The notes beneath the pieces are model-generated. The model saw only the letters and a list, made by a program, of their open reading frames with translations. It was not told where the DNA came from and did no database searches. A stretch of DNA of 64,000 nt from an uncultured Rhodospirillaceae bacterium (GTDB taxonomy: Bacteria; Pseudomonadota; Alphaproteobacteria; Azospirillales; Azospirillaceae), in assembly GCA_937927415.1 (NCBI GenBank), contig CALBDS010000036.1, forward strand, positions 1 to 64,000, read 5' to 3'. Positions 17,450 through 26,460 of the stretch are shown here, piece by piece. How positions within the stretch are numbered: position 1 is the stretch's first letter; each line of letters opens with the position of its first letter. The translations under genes and the position numbers were made by a program.

Positions 17450-19753
17450 ATGTCCCTGACACAGCCGACCGCGCCGACGCCCTGGCGCCGCTTTCTGATG
17501 TGGGCCAGCCGGGTGGGCTTGGCGAAGCAGCTTGCGCTTGCTCTCAGCCTTGCCGCCATCCTTGCCGGTTTCGCCACCTATGCCGCGCTGACCGAGGCGC
17601 CGCCGTTCGGCGCGACCAACCCGGCCACCACCACGTTTCTGCTCACGCTTGATCTTGTGCTGCTGCTGCTGCTGGGGGTGCTGATCGCCCGGCGCTTCGT
17701 GCAGATCATGATCGGACGGCGGCGGGGGCTGGCGGGGTCGAAGCTGCATGTGCGGCTGGTGGCCATCTTCAGCCTTCTGGCCATCGCGCCGGCCATCTTT
17801 ATGGCGGCGTTCTCGGCGGTGTTCTTCTATGTCGGCCTGCAATCCTGGTTCAGCGACCGGGTGCGCACGGCGGTCAAGGAATCGCTGGAGGTCGCCAGCG
17901 CCTATCTGCACGAACACCAGCAGAACATCCGCGCCGATGCGCTGGCCATGGCCAACGACCTGAACCAGGAAGCCGGCCGCATGGCCGGCGACCCCGAACG
18001 GTTCGAACAGATCGTGGCGACCCAGGCCATGCTGCGCGCCCTGTCGGAAGCGGTGGTGTTCAACGGCACCACCGGCAAGATCGTCGCCCGCTCCGGGTTC
18101 GGCTTCACCCTGGAATTCGAACCCATCGCCGAATCGGTGATGGATCAGGCCCGCGTGGGCGAGGTGGCGTTGATCGTCAACGACACCGGCGACCGCGTGC
18201 GCGCCCTGATCCGGCTCGACCGTTTCGTGGACACCTACCTCTATGTCGGGCGGCTGGTGGAGCCGAAGGTGCTGGCCCATATGGCCAACGCTCAAGGGGC
18301 CGTCAAGGAATACGCGGAGCTGGAGGGCAAGCGGGGCAGTCTGCAGGTCACCTTCACGCTGATTTTCGTGGTGGTGGCGCTGCTGCTGCTGATGGCGGCG
18401 GTGTGGGCGGGGCTGCTGTTCGCCACCCGTCTGGCCCGGCCCATCAGCGCCCTGATCGCCGCGGCGGAACGGGTGCGGGCCGGCGACCTTCAGGTCCGGG
18501 TGCAGGAGGCGGCGGACGAGGATGAGTTGACCCTGCTGTCCCGCGCCTTCAACCGCATGACCTCGGAAATCGAGGGGCAGCGCCGCGAGCTTCTCCAGGC
18601 CAACCACCAGATGGACCAGCGCCGCCGCTTCATCGAAACGGTGCTGGGCGGCGTGTCCGCCGGTGTGCTGGGGCTGGATGCCGAGGGGTGCATCAACCTG
18701 CCCAACCTGTCGGCGGCCCGTCTGCTGGGGGTGGACGAGACGGATGTGCTGGTGGGACGCCCGCTGGCGGAACTGTCGCCGGAAATGGCCGAGTTGCTGG
18801 AAAAGGCGCCCAAGCGTCCGGGCCGCCCGGTGCAGGAGCAGGTGCAGATCCGCCGCCCCGGCCGGGCACCGCTGACCCTGCTGGTCCGCATCGTGGCCGA
18901 GGTGTCGGGGGGCGAGGTGCGCGGTTATGTCATGACCTTCGACGACATCACCGAACTGGTGTCGGCCCAGCGCAAGGCGGCATGGGCCGATGTGGCCCGC
19001 CGCATCGCCCACGAGATCAAGAACCCGCTGACCCCCATCCAACTGTCGGCCGAGCGGCTGCGGCGCAAGTACCTGAAGGAGATCTCCAGCGACACGGAGG
19101 TCTTTACCATGTGCACCGACACCATCGTGCGGCAGGTGGACGACATCCGCCGGATGGTGGATGAATTCTCCGCCTTCGCCCGCATGCCGCAGCCGGTGAT
19201 GAAGCCGGTGAACCTGAACGATCTGGTGCGGCAGGCGGTGTTCCTCCAGACCAGCGCCCATCACGGCAAGGTCCGCTTCGAGGTGGAATTGCCCGAAGGG
19301 CCGCTGACCGTCCCCTGCGACAGCCGGCAGATTTCCCAGGCGCTGACCAACCTGCTGCAGAACGCGGTGGACGCCATCGAAGGCCGCCCGCCGCCGCCGG
19401 ACGGGGGGGAATTGCCCCCCGGCCACGTTGCCGCCCGCATCGTCGTGGCCCCCGACCGGGTGGCGATGGTGGTGGAGGACAACGGCAAGGGGCTGCCCGG
19501 CGAGGAGCGGCACCGCTTGACCGAACCTTATGTGACGACGCGGGCCAAGGGCACCGGCCTCGGCCTCGCCATCGTCAAGAAGATCATGGAAGACCACGGC
19601 GGTGAAATCACCCTCGAAGACCGCGAGGGTGGGGGCGCACGGGTCAGCCTGATCATTCCGCTTGCCGACCCGGCCATCGTTGCGGCCGCCACCGGCGATA
19701 ACAGTCCGGCTCAAGCCGGCGGTGAACAGAGGCACGCAGCCCATGGCTCATGA
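17450..19753 (+). CDS. ntrY: Membrane sensor kinase NtrY
   Basis: Transmembrane histidine kinase paired with NtrX. N-terminal spans (about residues 20-130) bracket a periplasmic segment, followed by a further span near residue 310 and a HAMP linker (TRLARPISALIAAAERVRAGDL). A PAS domain leads to an H-box with His in ARRIAHEIKNPLTPIQLSAERLRR and a GHKL ATPase (NLLQNAVDAIEG, GTGLGLAIVKKI). The ATG at 17450 (767 residues) is used; an in-frame GTG at 17414 has a better Shine-Dalgarno (AAGGA) and would add 12 residues. It overlaps ntrX by 11 bases. Confidence 0.92.
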   Translation: MSLTQPTAPTPWRRFLMWASRVGLAKQLALALSLAAILAGFATYAALTEAPPFGATNPATTTFLLTLDLVLLLLLGVLIARRFVQIMIGRRRGLAGSKLHVRLVAIFSLLAIAPAIFMAAFSAVFFYVGLQSWFSDRVRTAVKESLEVASAYLHEHQQNIRADALAMANDLNQEAGRMAGDPERFEQIVATQAMLRALSEAVVFNGTTGKIVARSGFGFTLEFEPIAESVMDQARVGEVALIVNDTGDRVRALIRLDRFVDTYLYVGRLVEPKVLAHMANAQGAVKEYAELEGKRGSLQVTFTLIFVVVALLLLMAAVWAGLLFATRLARPISALIAAAERVRAGDLQVRVQEAADEDELTLLSRAFNRMTSEIEGQRRELLQANHQMDQRRRFIETVLGGVSAGVLGLDAEGCINLPNLSAARLLGVDETDVLVGRPLAELSPEMAELLEKAPKRPGRPVQEQVQIRRPGRAPLTLLVRIVAEVSGGEVRGYVMTFDDITELVSAQRKAAWADVARRIAHEIKNPLTPIQLSAERLRRKYLKEISSDTEVFTMCTDTIVRQVDDIRRMVDEFSAFARMPQPVMKPVNLNDLVRQAVFLQTSAHHGKVRFEVELPEGPLTVPCDSRQISQALTNLLQNAVDAIEGRPPPPDGGELPPGHVAARIVVAPDRVAMVVEDNGKGLPGEERHRLTEPYVTTRAKGTGLGLAIVKKIMEDHGGEITLEDREGGGARVSLIIPLADPAIVAAATGDNSPAQAGGEQRHAAHGS

Positions 19754-21143
19754 CATTCTGATCGTCGATGACGAAGCCGATATCCGCATGCTGATTGCGG
19801 GTATCCTGAACGACGAAGGCATGAAGACCCGCGAGGCGGCGGACGCCGATCAGGCCTTTGCCCAGGTGGCGGCACGGCGGCCCAGCCTCGTGGTCCTGGA
19901 CATCTGGCTCCAGGGCAGCCGCCTGGACGGTCTGGGGATTTTGGAAGCCCTGAAGCGGGAACACCCCAACCTGCCGGTCATCATGATTTCCGGTCATGGC
20001 ACCATTGAGACGGCGGTCAACGCCATCAAGGTCGGCGCCTACGACTTCATCGAAAAGCCGTTCAAGGCCGATCGCCTGATCCTGATGGTTGACCGCGCCA
20101 TCGAAGCGGCCCGGCTGAAGCGCGAGAACGAAGAACTGAAGCTGCGCGCCGGCGGCGAGGTCGAACTGGTCGGCCGCTCCGCCGCCATCAATCAGGTGCG
20201 CCAGTCCATCGACAAGGTGGCCCCCACCGGCAGCCGGGTTCTCATCACCGGGCAAGCGGGGTCGGGCAAGGAGGTGGTGGCCCGCCTGATCCACGCCCAT
20301 TCCCGCCGCAGCACCGGACCGTTTGTCGGGCTGAACTGTGCCACCATGCGCCCCGACCGGCTGGAGATGGAACTGTTCGGCACCGAGGCGGGGGTGGATG
20401 GCGGTGCGCGCAAGATCGGCACCTTCGAACAGGCCCACGGCGGCACCTTGCTGCTGGACGAGGTGGCCGACATGCCCCTGGAAACCCAGGGCAAGATCGT
20501 CCGTGCGCTTCAGGAACAGACGTTCGAGCGGGTGGGCGGCGGCAGCCGGGTGGAGGTGGATGTGCGGGTGATCGCCACGTCCAACCGCGACCTGCAGGTG
20601 GAAATCGAACTGGGCCGTTTCCGCCAGGATCTGTTCTACCGTCTGGCGGTGGTGCCGATCCGCGTGCCGTCCCTGGCCGAACGGCGGGAGGATATTCCGC
20701 TGCTGGCCCGTCATTTCATGCAACGCTCGTCGGAAGCCAGCGGATTGCCGCCGCGGGACTTCGGCGAGGACGCCATGGCGGCGCTGCAGGCCTATGACTG
20801 GCCGGGGAATGTCCGGCAGTTGCGCAATGTGGTGGACTGGCTGCTGATCATGGCGCAGGGGGATCACAGGGAGCCGATCCGCGCCGACATGCTGCCGCCG
20901 GAAATTGGCGCCATCACCCCCACCGTGCTGAAATGGGACAAGGGGGGCGAGATCATGGGGCTGCCGTTGCGTGAAGCCCGTGAAGTGTTTGAGCGCGAAT
21001 ACCTGCTGGCCCAGGTCACCCGATTCGGCGGCAACATCTCCCGCACGGCCGCCTTTGTGGGGATGGAGCGTTCGGCCCTGCACCGTAAGCTCAAATCGTT
21101 GGGTGTGCATGGGAACGACAAGGGGAAACCGTTCATCGACTGA
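19743..21143 (+). CDS. ntrX: Response regulator NtrX
   Basis: Partner of NtrY. It has a receiver domain (DILIVDDEADIR; Asp in VVLDIWLQGSRLDG), an AAA+ domain (GQAGSGKE, TLLLDEVADMP) and a Fis-type helix-turn-helix (NISRTAAFVGMERSALHRKLKSLG). The stretch after LFGTE (about residues 211-225) reads AGVDGGARKIG rather than GAFTGA, so the sigma-54 contact loop is missing, unlike NtrC just upstream. Length is 466 residues, start at MAHDILIV. Longer in-frame starts lie deep inside ntrY. Confidence 0.94.
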   Translation: MAHDILIVDDEADIRMLIAGILNDEGMKTREAADADQAFAQVAARRPSLVVLDIWLQGSRLDGLGILEALKREHPNLPVIMISGHGTIETAVNAIKVGAYDFIEKPFKADRLILMVDRAIEAARLKRENEELKLRAGGEVELVGRSAAINQVRQSIDKVAPTGSRVLITGQAGSGKEVVARLIHAHSRRSTGPFVGLNCATMRPDRLEMELFGTEAGVDGGARKIGTFEQAHGGTLLLDEVADMPLETQGKIVRALQEQTFERVGGGSRVEVDVRVIATSNRDLQVEIELGRFRQDLFYRLAVVPIRVPSLAERREDIPLLARHFMQRSSEASGLPPRDFGEDAMAALQAYDWPGNVRQLRNVVDWLLIMAQGDHREPIRADMLPPEIGAITPTVLKWDKGGEIMGLPLREAREVFEREYLLAQVTRFGGNISRTAAFVGMERSALHRKLKSLGVHGNDKGKPFID

Positions 21144-21288
21144 ACGGCGTGGGGGGACCTGCTTGGTCCCTTCTTCCTTCCCGGGATGTGGGGGGTGTTT
21201 TGAAGATTGTTCCGGCTGAGTTGATCGAACAGTCCCGCCGCTGGACTGCGACGGGGAAGGGGCAGACATTGCTAACCCCTTGAAAAAA

Positions 21289-21364
21289 TGGTGGGCCCGG
21301 CCGGATTCGAACCGACGACAACACCGTTATGAGCGGCGCGTTCTAACCGCTGAACTACAGGCCC
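21289..21364 (-). tRNA. tRNA-Ile2 (anticodon CAT, AUA-reading)
   Basis: A 76-base cloverleaf on the minus strand with the 3-prime CCA encoded. The acceptor arms are GGGCCTG and CGGGCCC, the D stem GTTC/GAAC, the anticodon stem CGCCG/CGGTG and the loop CTCATAA with anticodon CAT at 21329-21331. The loop sequence and acceptor match the isoleucine tRNA whose C34 is converted to lysidine by TilS, rather than initiator or elongator Met tRNAs. Identity is inferred from these features. Confidence 0.88.
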
Positions 21365-21475
21365 ATCCGGGTCCGGGAATGTGGCGGGAAAATTGCCGGA
21401 AAGCAAGGGGTTCGTGCGCGGCGGGGCGGCCGGTCCGCCGGCACAACCCTCAGCCGCACCGAAACCCGGTTTTCT

Positions 21476-22216
21476 TCAGTTCATAAAGAAATACACCGTC
21501 ATCAGAACGCCCACCACAATCACGAACTTCCGCAGGATCGGGCCGGGAATGCGCCGGGCCACCGATGCGCCCACATAGCCGCCGGCCACCGCCGCCACGG
21601 CCATGATGATCGCCTCGTGCCAATACACCGCCCCGCCGGCAACGAAAGCAACCACCGCGATGGCGTTCAGGCAGCCGGACAGCAGAGTCTTCATGCCGTT
21701 CATCGCGTTCAGATCGGTCAGCCCGAACACCCCCAGCAGCGCCAGCATCAGAATGCCGATGCCGCCCCCGAAATAACCGCCGTACACCGCGATCAGGAAT
21801 TGCAACGCCATCAGGCTGGTCTGGCTCATGGTGAAATGGCGCCGGGCATAAGCCGATACCTTTGGCCCGAACGCAAACAGCACCGTGGCAAACAGCAAAA
21901 GCCAGGGGACGATGGCTTCAAACAGCCGCTCCGGCGTCCACAGCAGCAAAAGCGCCCCGGCAAGCCCCCCTACAAGGCTGACGCCGATCATCAGCGGCAG
22001 GTTCAGGCTGCTGCCCAGGGTCTTCAACTCCTGCCGGTAGCCGAAGGCGCTGGCCAGCGCACCAGGGGAAACGGCGACCGTGCTGGTGGCGTTGGCGTTG
22101 ACCGGCGGCACCCCCGCCATCATCAGGGCTGGGAATGTCAGAAAGCTGCCACCACCGGCCACGGCGTTCAGGGCACCGGCGGCAAACGCCGCCACCAGCA
22201 AAAGAAGGGTCATCAT
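21476..22216 (-). CDS. TauE/SafE family sulfite/sulfonate exporter-like permease
   Basis: A 246-residue protein of eight predicted membrane spans in two similar halves (AGALNAVAGGGSFLTFPALM and YGGYFGGGIGILMLALLGV), as in TauE/SafE permeases. The GGGSxLTFP and GGGIGI motifs are the repeat signatures. The substrate is unknown; relatives export sulfite, sulfoacetate or other small organic anions. A second, distinct member lies at 28834-29634. Confidence 0.85.
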   Translation of the reverse strand: MMTLLLLVAAFAAGALNAVAGGGSFLTFPALMMAGVPPVNANATSTVAVSPGALASAFGYRQELKTLGSSLNLPLMIGVSLVGGLAGALLLLWTPERLFEAIVPWLLLFATVLFAFGPKVSAYARRHFTMSQTSLMALQFLIAVYGGYFGGGIGILMLALLGVFGLTDLNAMNGMKTLLSGCLNAIAVVAFVAGGAVYWHEAIIMAVAAVAGGYVGASVARRIPGPILRKFVIVVGVLMTVYFFMN

Positions 22217-22307
22217 GGGGTCGGGCTACCGCGTTGAAAGAGGTCCAAAGGCCGGGGGACTATGCCGTGCTTCCCCTGAAAGGGAAAAGCCCTTCGACAG
22301 GAGGTCA

Positions 22308-22337
22308 GAGACGCCTGCGCCCCGGCGCAAGCGCCTC
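22308..22337. repeat. Long GC hairpin between TauE gene and trkA
   Basis: A 14-bp inverted repeat with two mismatches and a 2-base loop (22308-22321 against 22324-22337). It lies in the divergent gap. It may be a cruciform-type repeat or a leader structure of trkA, which starts 100 bases further on; no U-tract follows. Confidence 0.4.
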
Positions 22338-22436
22338 TGGCGGCGGTGCGGCGGCGGTGCTACCCTCCCAAACCGTCCATAGAGTGCTTGGGCGGACGGG
22401 AGGCCGGCGGGCGCATAACGGAAAAAGGGGCCGGGA

Positions 22437-23813
22437 ATGAAGGTGATCGTTTGCGGTGCGGGGCAGGTCGGCTCCAACATCGCCCGCTATCTGGCTCTGG
22501 AGGGGAACAGCGTCACCGTCATCGACCAATCGGCAACCCTGATCCAGCGGCTCCATGACACGCTGGATGTCCAGGCGATGGTCGGCTACGCCTCCCACCC
22601 CGATGTGCTGGAGGCCGCCGGGGCGGCGGAGAGCGACATGATCGTCGCCGTGACCCAGGCGGACGAAGTGAACATGGTTGCCTGTCAGGTGGCCCATTCC
22701 CTGTTCAATGTCCCCACCAAGATCGCCCGTGTGCGCAATCAGTCCTATCTGAAGCCCATCTGGTCGGATCTGTTCTCCCGCGAGCACCTGCCCATCGACG
22801 TTATCATCTCGCCGGAAATCGAGGTGGCCCGCGCCATCGCCCGCCGGCTGCAGGTGCCGGGGGCGCTGGACATGATTCCGCTGGCCGATGGGCGGGTTCG
22901 GGTCATCGGGGTGCTGTGCACCAACAATTGCCCGGTTCTCGACACGCCGCTGCGCCAGTTGACCGGCCTGTTCCCCGGCTTGGGTCTGGAGGTGGTGGCC
23001 ATCATCCGCAACGACAAACCCATCATCCCCAGCGGTGACGACCAGATGTTGCCGGGGGACGAGGTGTATTTCGTTTGCGACACCCGCCATCTGCAGCGTG
23101 CCATGGCCGCATTCGGCCACGAGGACGGGGAAGCACGGCGCATCACCATCCTGGGGGGCGGCAACATCGGCCTGTGCCTGGCCGAGGAGATCGAGCGCAA
23201 ATACCCCCACGTCTCCGCCCGCATCGTCGAGATGAACCGCGAGCGCGCCCAGTTCGTGGCCCAGCGTCTGAATCGCACCATGGTGCTGCACGGGGATGCG
23301 CTGGACCCGGAAACACTGGAAGAAGCGAACATCCGCGCCAGCGAAACCGTGGTTGCCGTAACCAACGACGACGAAGGCAACATCCTGGCGTCGTTGCTGG
23401 CAAAACGCTACGGCTGCCGCCGCGCCATCACGCTCATCAACAAGATCAGCTATTCCGCCATGGTGGCACCCCTGGGCATCGACGCCATCGTCAGCCCGCG
23501 CGGCATCACCGTGTCCACCATTCTCCAGCATGTGCGGCGGGGCCGGATTCGCGCGGTCCACAGCCTGCGTGAGGGGTTTGCCGAGGTGATCGAGGCCGAG
23601 GCTTTGGAAACCTCCGCCGTGGTCAACATGCCGTTGCGGGATATCCGCCTGCCGTCCGGCGTCATCGTCGGCGCCATCGTGCGGGGGGAAGAGGTCATCA
23701 TGCCCCGTCCCGCCACCATCATCCGCCCCAAGGACCGGGTCATCATCCTGGCCACCATCGGGCAGGTTAAGAAGGTTGAAAAGCTTTTCGCCGTGCGTCT
23801 GGAATTTTTTTAA
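22437..23813 (+). CDS. trkA: Trk potassium uptake regulatory protein TrkA
   Basis: Peripheral NAD-binding regulator of the Trk potassium channel. It has two tandem RCK units. Each starts with a Rossmann motif (CGAGQVGSNIARYLA at residues 4-18; GGGNIGLCLAEEIE in the middle) and ends in an RCK-C domain (GALDMIPLADGRVRVIGV; IRAVHSLREGFAEVIEAEAL). Length is 458 residues, typical of TrkA. It lies between ntrYX and hfq, as in related alphaproteobacteria. Confidence 0.95.
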   Translation: MKVIVCGAGQVGSNIARYLALEGNSVTVIDQSATLIQRLHDTLDVQAMVGYASHPDVLEAAGAAESDMIVAVTQADEVNMVACQVAHSLFNVPTKIARVRNQSYLKPIWSDLFSREHLPIDVIISPEIEVARAIARRLQVPGALDMIPLADGRVRVIGVLCTNNCPVLDTPLRQLTGLFPGLGLEVVAIIRNDKPIIPSGDDQMLPGDEVYFVCDTRHLQRAMAAFGHEDGEARRITILGGGNIGLCLAEEIERKYPHVSARIVEMNRERAQFVAQRLNRTMVLHGDALDPETLEEANIRASETVVAVTNDDEGNILASLLAKRYGCRRAITLINKISYSAMVAPLGIDAIVSPRGITVSTILQHVRRGRIRAVHSLREGFAEVIEAEALETSAVVNMPLRDIRLPSGVIVGAIVRGEEVIMPRPATIIRPKDRVIILATIGQVKKVEKLFAVRLEFF

Positions 23814-23846
23814 GAACGGCTGTGGGCGGATTTGCGCGCAAAGATG

Positions 23847-23863
23847 GTGAAATTAAATTTCAC
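23847..23863. promoter_or_regulatory. Perfect 17-bp AT-rich palindrome upstream of HAD-hfq-hflX
   Basis: GTGAAATT-A-AATTTCAC is perfectly symmetrical and lies between trkA and the HAD gene, about 115 bases before the chosen HAD start. This is typical size and symmetry for a dimeric regulator site. The regulator is unknown. Confidence 0.4.
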
Positions 23864-23977
23864 GAATCGTTTAATGTTTGTTTTCTGCCCATCGTTCCGG
23901 TCATGGCGGATGTGGATTCTACAGACTTGAATTTATCCCGCCACTGTCCTAATCGTTCCAGTTCGCAGTTCGTTTCA

Positions 23978-24715
23978 ATGCACACATCCCCGCTCCTGGC
24001 GGCAGAGGCCCGCGTGATCCATCCAGAGAAAATTCCCACAGCGGTGCTGTACGATTGGGACAACACCCTTGTGGACAACTGGGGGACGGTCGCTGCGGCG
24101 CTGAACCATGCGCTGGTGACCTTCGGTCATGCCCCCTGGTCGCCGGATGAGGCGCGGATGCGCATCCGCCAGTCGCTGCGCGACAGCTTCCCCACCCTGT
24201 TCGGGGACCGCTGGACCGAGGCGCGCGATGTTTTCTACGCCTATTTCGACGCCCACCATCTGGAACACTTGCGCCCGCTTCCGGGGGCGGAAATGCTGCT
24301 GACCGCCCTGGCGGAGCGGGGGGTGTGGCAGGCGGTGGTGTCGAACAAGACCGGGCGCTTCCTGCGGGCGGAGGCGGAGGCGCTGGGGTGGACCGGCTAT
24401 TTCGCGCGGCTGGTGGGTGCCCAGGACGCCGAACGGGACAAGCCCGACTGCGCCCCTGTCCGCATGGCCCTGGATGGGGCTGCTCTGGAGCCGGACAGCG
24501 AGGTGTGGTTCATCGGCGATGCCGATATCGACATGGAATGCGCCCATGCCAGCGGCTGCGTTCCGATCCTGATCGGTGACAAGGCGGGGGAGGGGATTGG
24601 CCAATACCCGCCGCGTTACCGTTTTCCGTCATGCCAATCGCTGAATGACTTGGTGATGGCGATTGGTGATACCATATTCGTCCCGGCACAGGTTGGGGCG
24701 GCCGGCCATGTGTGA
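23978..24715 (+). CDS. HAD family hydrolase
   Basis: A 245-residue HAD-superfamily phosphatase. Motif I is YDWDNTLVDNWG (two catalytic Asp), motif II is VVSNKTG and motif IV is WFIGDADIDMECAHASGC. The cap domain between motifs I and II has the size of phosphoglycolate-phosphatase-like enzymes, but the substrate cannot be assigned. The start at MHTSPLL is chosen; a longer frame (52 more codons) runs across the palindromic promoter region. Confidence 0.85.
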   Translation: MHTSPLLAAEARVIHPEKIPTAVLYDWDNTLVDNWGTVAAALNHALVTFGHAPWSPDEARMRIRQSLRDSFPTLFGDRWTEARDVFYAYFDAHHLEHLRPLPGAEMLLTALAERGVWQAVVSNKTGRFLRAEAEALGWTGYFARLVGAQDAERDKPDCAPVRMALDGAALEPDSEVWFIGDADIDMECAHASGCVPILIGDKAGEGIGQYPPRYRFPSCQSLNDLVMAIGDTIFVPAQVGAAGHV

Positions 24716-24739
24716 TTTGTTTTCGTGGTTCGGGGCTGA

Positions 24740-24758
24740 GGGCTTCCGGGGGAAGCCC
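24740..24758 (+). promoter_or_regulatory. Hairpin in the hfq leader
   Basis: GGGCTTCC (24740-24747) pairs with GGAAGCCC (24751-24758) across a GGG loop, 31 bases before the hfq start. With no U-tract it is more likely a leader structure or processing site than a terminator. Confidence 0.4.
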
Positions 24759-24789
24759 CAAGAACACTCAAAGAAGGGGGCGTGACGTA

Positions 24790-25038
24790 ATGTCCGAAAA
24801 AAGCCAAAACGTGCAGGATGTGTTTCTCAACCACATCCGCAAGAACAAGACTCCCGTAACGGTCTTCCTCGTGAATGGTGTCAAGCTGCAAGGCATCATC
24901 ACGTGGTTCGACAACTTTTCTGTTTTGTTGCGGCGTGATGCGCACAGCCAGCTTGTCTACAAGCATGCCATTTCGACCGTGATGCCAGCCCATCCGATTC
25001 AACTGTTCGAGCCTGCCAAAGAAGGTGAAGGCGACTGA
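24790..25038 (+). CDS. hfq: RNA chaperone Hfq
   Basis: Hexameric Sm-like protein that pairs small RNAs with mRNAs. Its 82 residues include the Sm1 core QDVFLNHIRKNKTPVTVFLVNGVKL and Sm2 YKHAISTVMP (the YKHA motif). The start is MSEKSQN. The end overlaps the hflX start by 14 bases. In diazotrophic alphaproteobacteria Hfq also controls nifA expression. Confidence 0.97.
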   Translation: MSEKSQNVQDVFLNHIRKNKTPVTVFLVNGVKLQGIITWFDNFSVLLRRDAHSQLVYKHAISTVMPAHPIQLFEPAKEGEGD

Positions 25039-26359
25039 TACCGTGACCTCAGGCGAAGGCCGGCAGCCCAACGGCGCCGGCCGCGCCATCGTGATTCACC
25101 CCGATCTGCGCACCGGCGAACCCGGTACCCGCAGCGCGGAGTCGTGCCTGGACGAAGCCATCGGCCTTGCGCTCGCCATCGAGCTTGAGGTTGTCCATGC
25201 CGAAACCGTACGGGTGAATCGTCCGCAACCTGCCACCCTGCTGGGGTCGGGCAGCGTCGAATCCATCGCCGCGGCGGTGGAGGAGCACGAGGCCGGGCTG
25301 GTCATCATCGACCATGCCCTATCGCCCGTGCAGCAACGCAACCTGGAAAAAGCGTTCAAGGCTAAGGTGATCGACCGCACCGGCCTGATTCTCGAGATCT
25401 TCGGCGCCCGCGCCCGCACCCGTGAAGGCCAGCTTCAGGTGGAACTGGCCGCGCTCACGTACCAGCGGTCGCGGCTGGTGCGGTCGTGGACCCACCTGGA
25501 ACGGCAGCGGGGCGGCTTCGGCTTCCTGGGCGGCCCCGGCGAATCCCAGCTTGAGATGGACCGCCGCCTGATCGGCGACCGGATCATCAAGATCAAGAAG
25601 GAACTGGAGGACGTGCGGCGGACCCGCGGTCTGCACCGCAAGGCGCGGGCCAAGGTGCCTTATCCGGTGGTGGCGCTGGTGGGATACACCAACGCCGGCA
25701 AATCCACGCTGTTCAACCGGTTGGCCAACGCCGAGGTGTTCGCCAAGGATCTGCTGTTCGCCACGCTGGACCCGACCATGCGTCAGGTCACCCTGCCATC
25801 GGGCCGCAAGGTGATTCTGTCGGACACGGTGGGGTTCATTTCCGACCTGCCGCACCATCTGGTGGCGGCGTTCCGCGCCACGCTGGAAGAGGTGGACGCC
25901 GCCGACATCATTCTGCATGTCCGCGACATCTCCCATCCCGACACCGAGGCCCAGCGGGAAGACGTGTACGAGGTGCTGCGGGATCTGGACATCGACCCCG
26001 ACAGCGACGACCGGGTGATCGAGGTTCTGAACAAGATCGATTGCCTGGACCAGGACGGCCGCGATGCGGTGCTGACCCAGACCCGGCGCGATCCGCGGTC
26101 GGTGGCGGTGTCGGCGGTGACGGGGCAGGGGATCGATGCCCTGGACGATCTGCTCGACCGGCGGATGAACGCCGGGCGGCGGGTGGTGGACCTGTCGGTC
26201 AATCTGGGCGACGGGGCGGCGCTGGCGTGGCTTTACGCCAACGGCGAGGTGTTGGAACGGCACGACGAGGAGGAGACGGCGCACCTGCATGTGGCGCTCG
26301 ATCCTGCCGATATCGCGCGTTTCGAAAAACGCTTCGTTGAATCCCACACCCAAGAGTAA
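25025..26359 (+). CDS. hflX: GTPase HflX
   Basis: Ribosome-associated GTPase that rescues stalled 70S ribosomes. The N-terminal HflX domain carries LGSGSVESIAAAVEE. A coiled-coil linker contains RGGFGFLGGPGESQLEMDRR. The G domain has G1 GYTNAGKST, G3 DTVGF and G4 NKID. Length is 444 residues from a GTG start overlapping hfq; a GTG 18 bases downstream is an alternative. hfq-hflX is a widely conserved pair. Confidence 0.95.
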   Translation: MKATDTVTSGEGRQPNGAGRAIVIHPDLRTGEPGTRSAESCLDEAIGLALAIELEVVHAETVRVNRPQPATLLGSGSVESIAAAVEEHEAGLVIIDHALSPVQQRNLEKAFKAKVIDRTGLILEIFGARARTREGQLQVELAALTYQRSRLVRSWTHLERQRGGFGFLGGPGESQLEMDRRLIGDRIIKIKKELEDVRRTRGLHRKARAKVPYPVVALVGYTNAGKSTLFNRLANAEVFAKDLLFATLDPTMRQVTLPSGRKVILSDTVGFISDLPHHLVAAFRATLEEVDAADIILHVRDISHPDTEAQREDVYEVLRDLDIDPDSDDRVIEVLNKIDCLDQDGRDAVLTQTRRDPRSVAVSAVTGQGIDALDDLLDRRMNAGRRVVDLSVNLGDGAALAWLYANGEVLERHDEEETAHLHVALDPADIARFEKRFVESHTQE

Positions 26360-26368
26360 GGGTGTGGG
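26343..26368 (+). terminator. Perfect 9-bp hairpin over the hflX stop codon
   Basis: CCCACACCC (26343-26351) pairs perfectly with GGGTGTGGG (26360-26368), with the hflX TAA inside the 8-base loop. No T-run follows, so termination may be weak or the structure may protect the transcript 3-prime end. Confidence 0.5.
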
Positions 26369-26460
26369 AGACAAAAGCAGGGCAGGGTGAAGAACGCGGA
26401 TTTTTGTCCGTAGCGGGCCGGGCGCCGCGGGGCCATAATGCTTGTGGTTTCCGATGCCGT

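Noticed and set aside
17099..19744. 881-codon minus-strand frame across ntrY
   Set aside because: Shadow of ntrY, which has complete kinase motifs on the plus strand.
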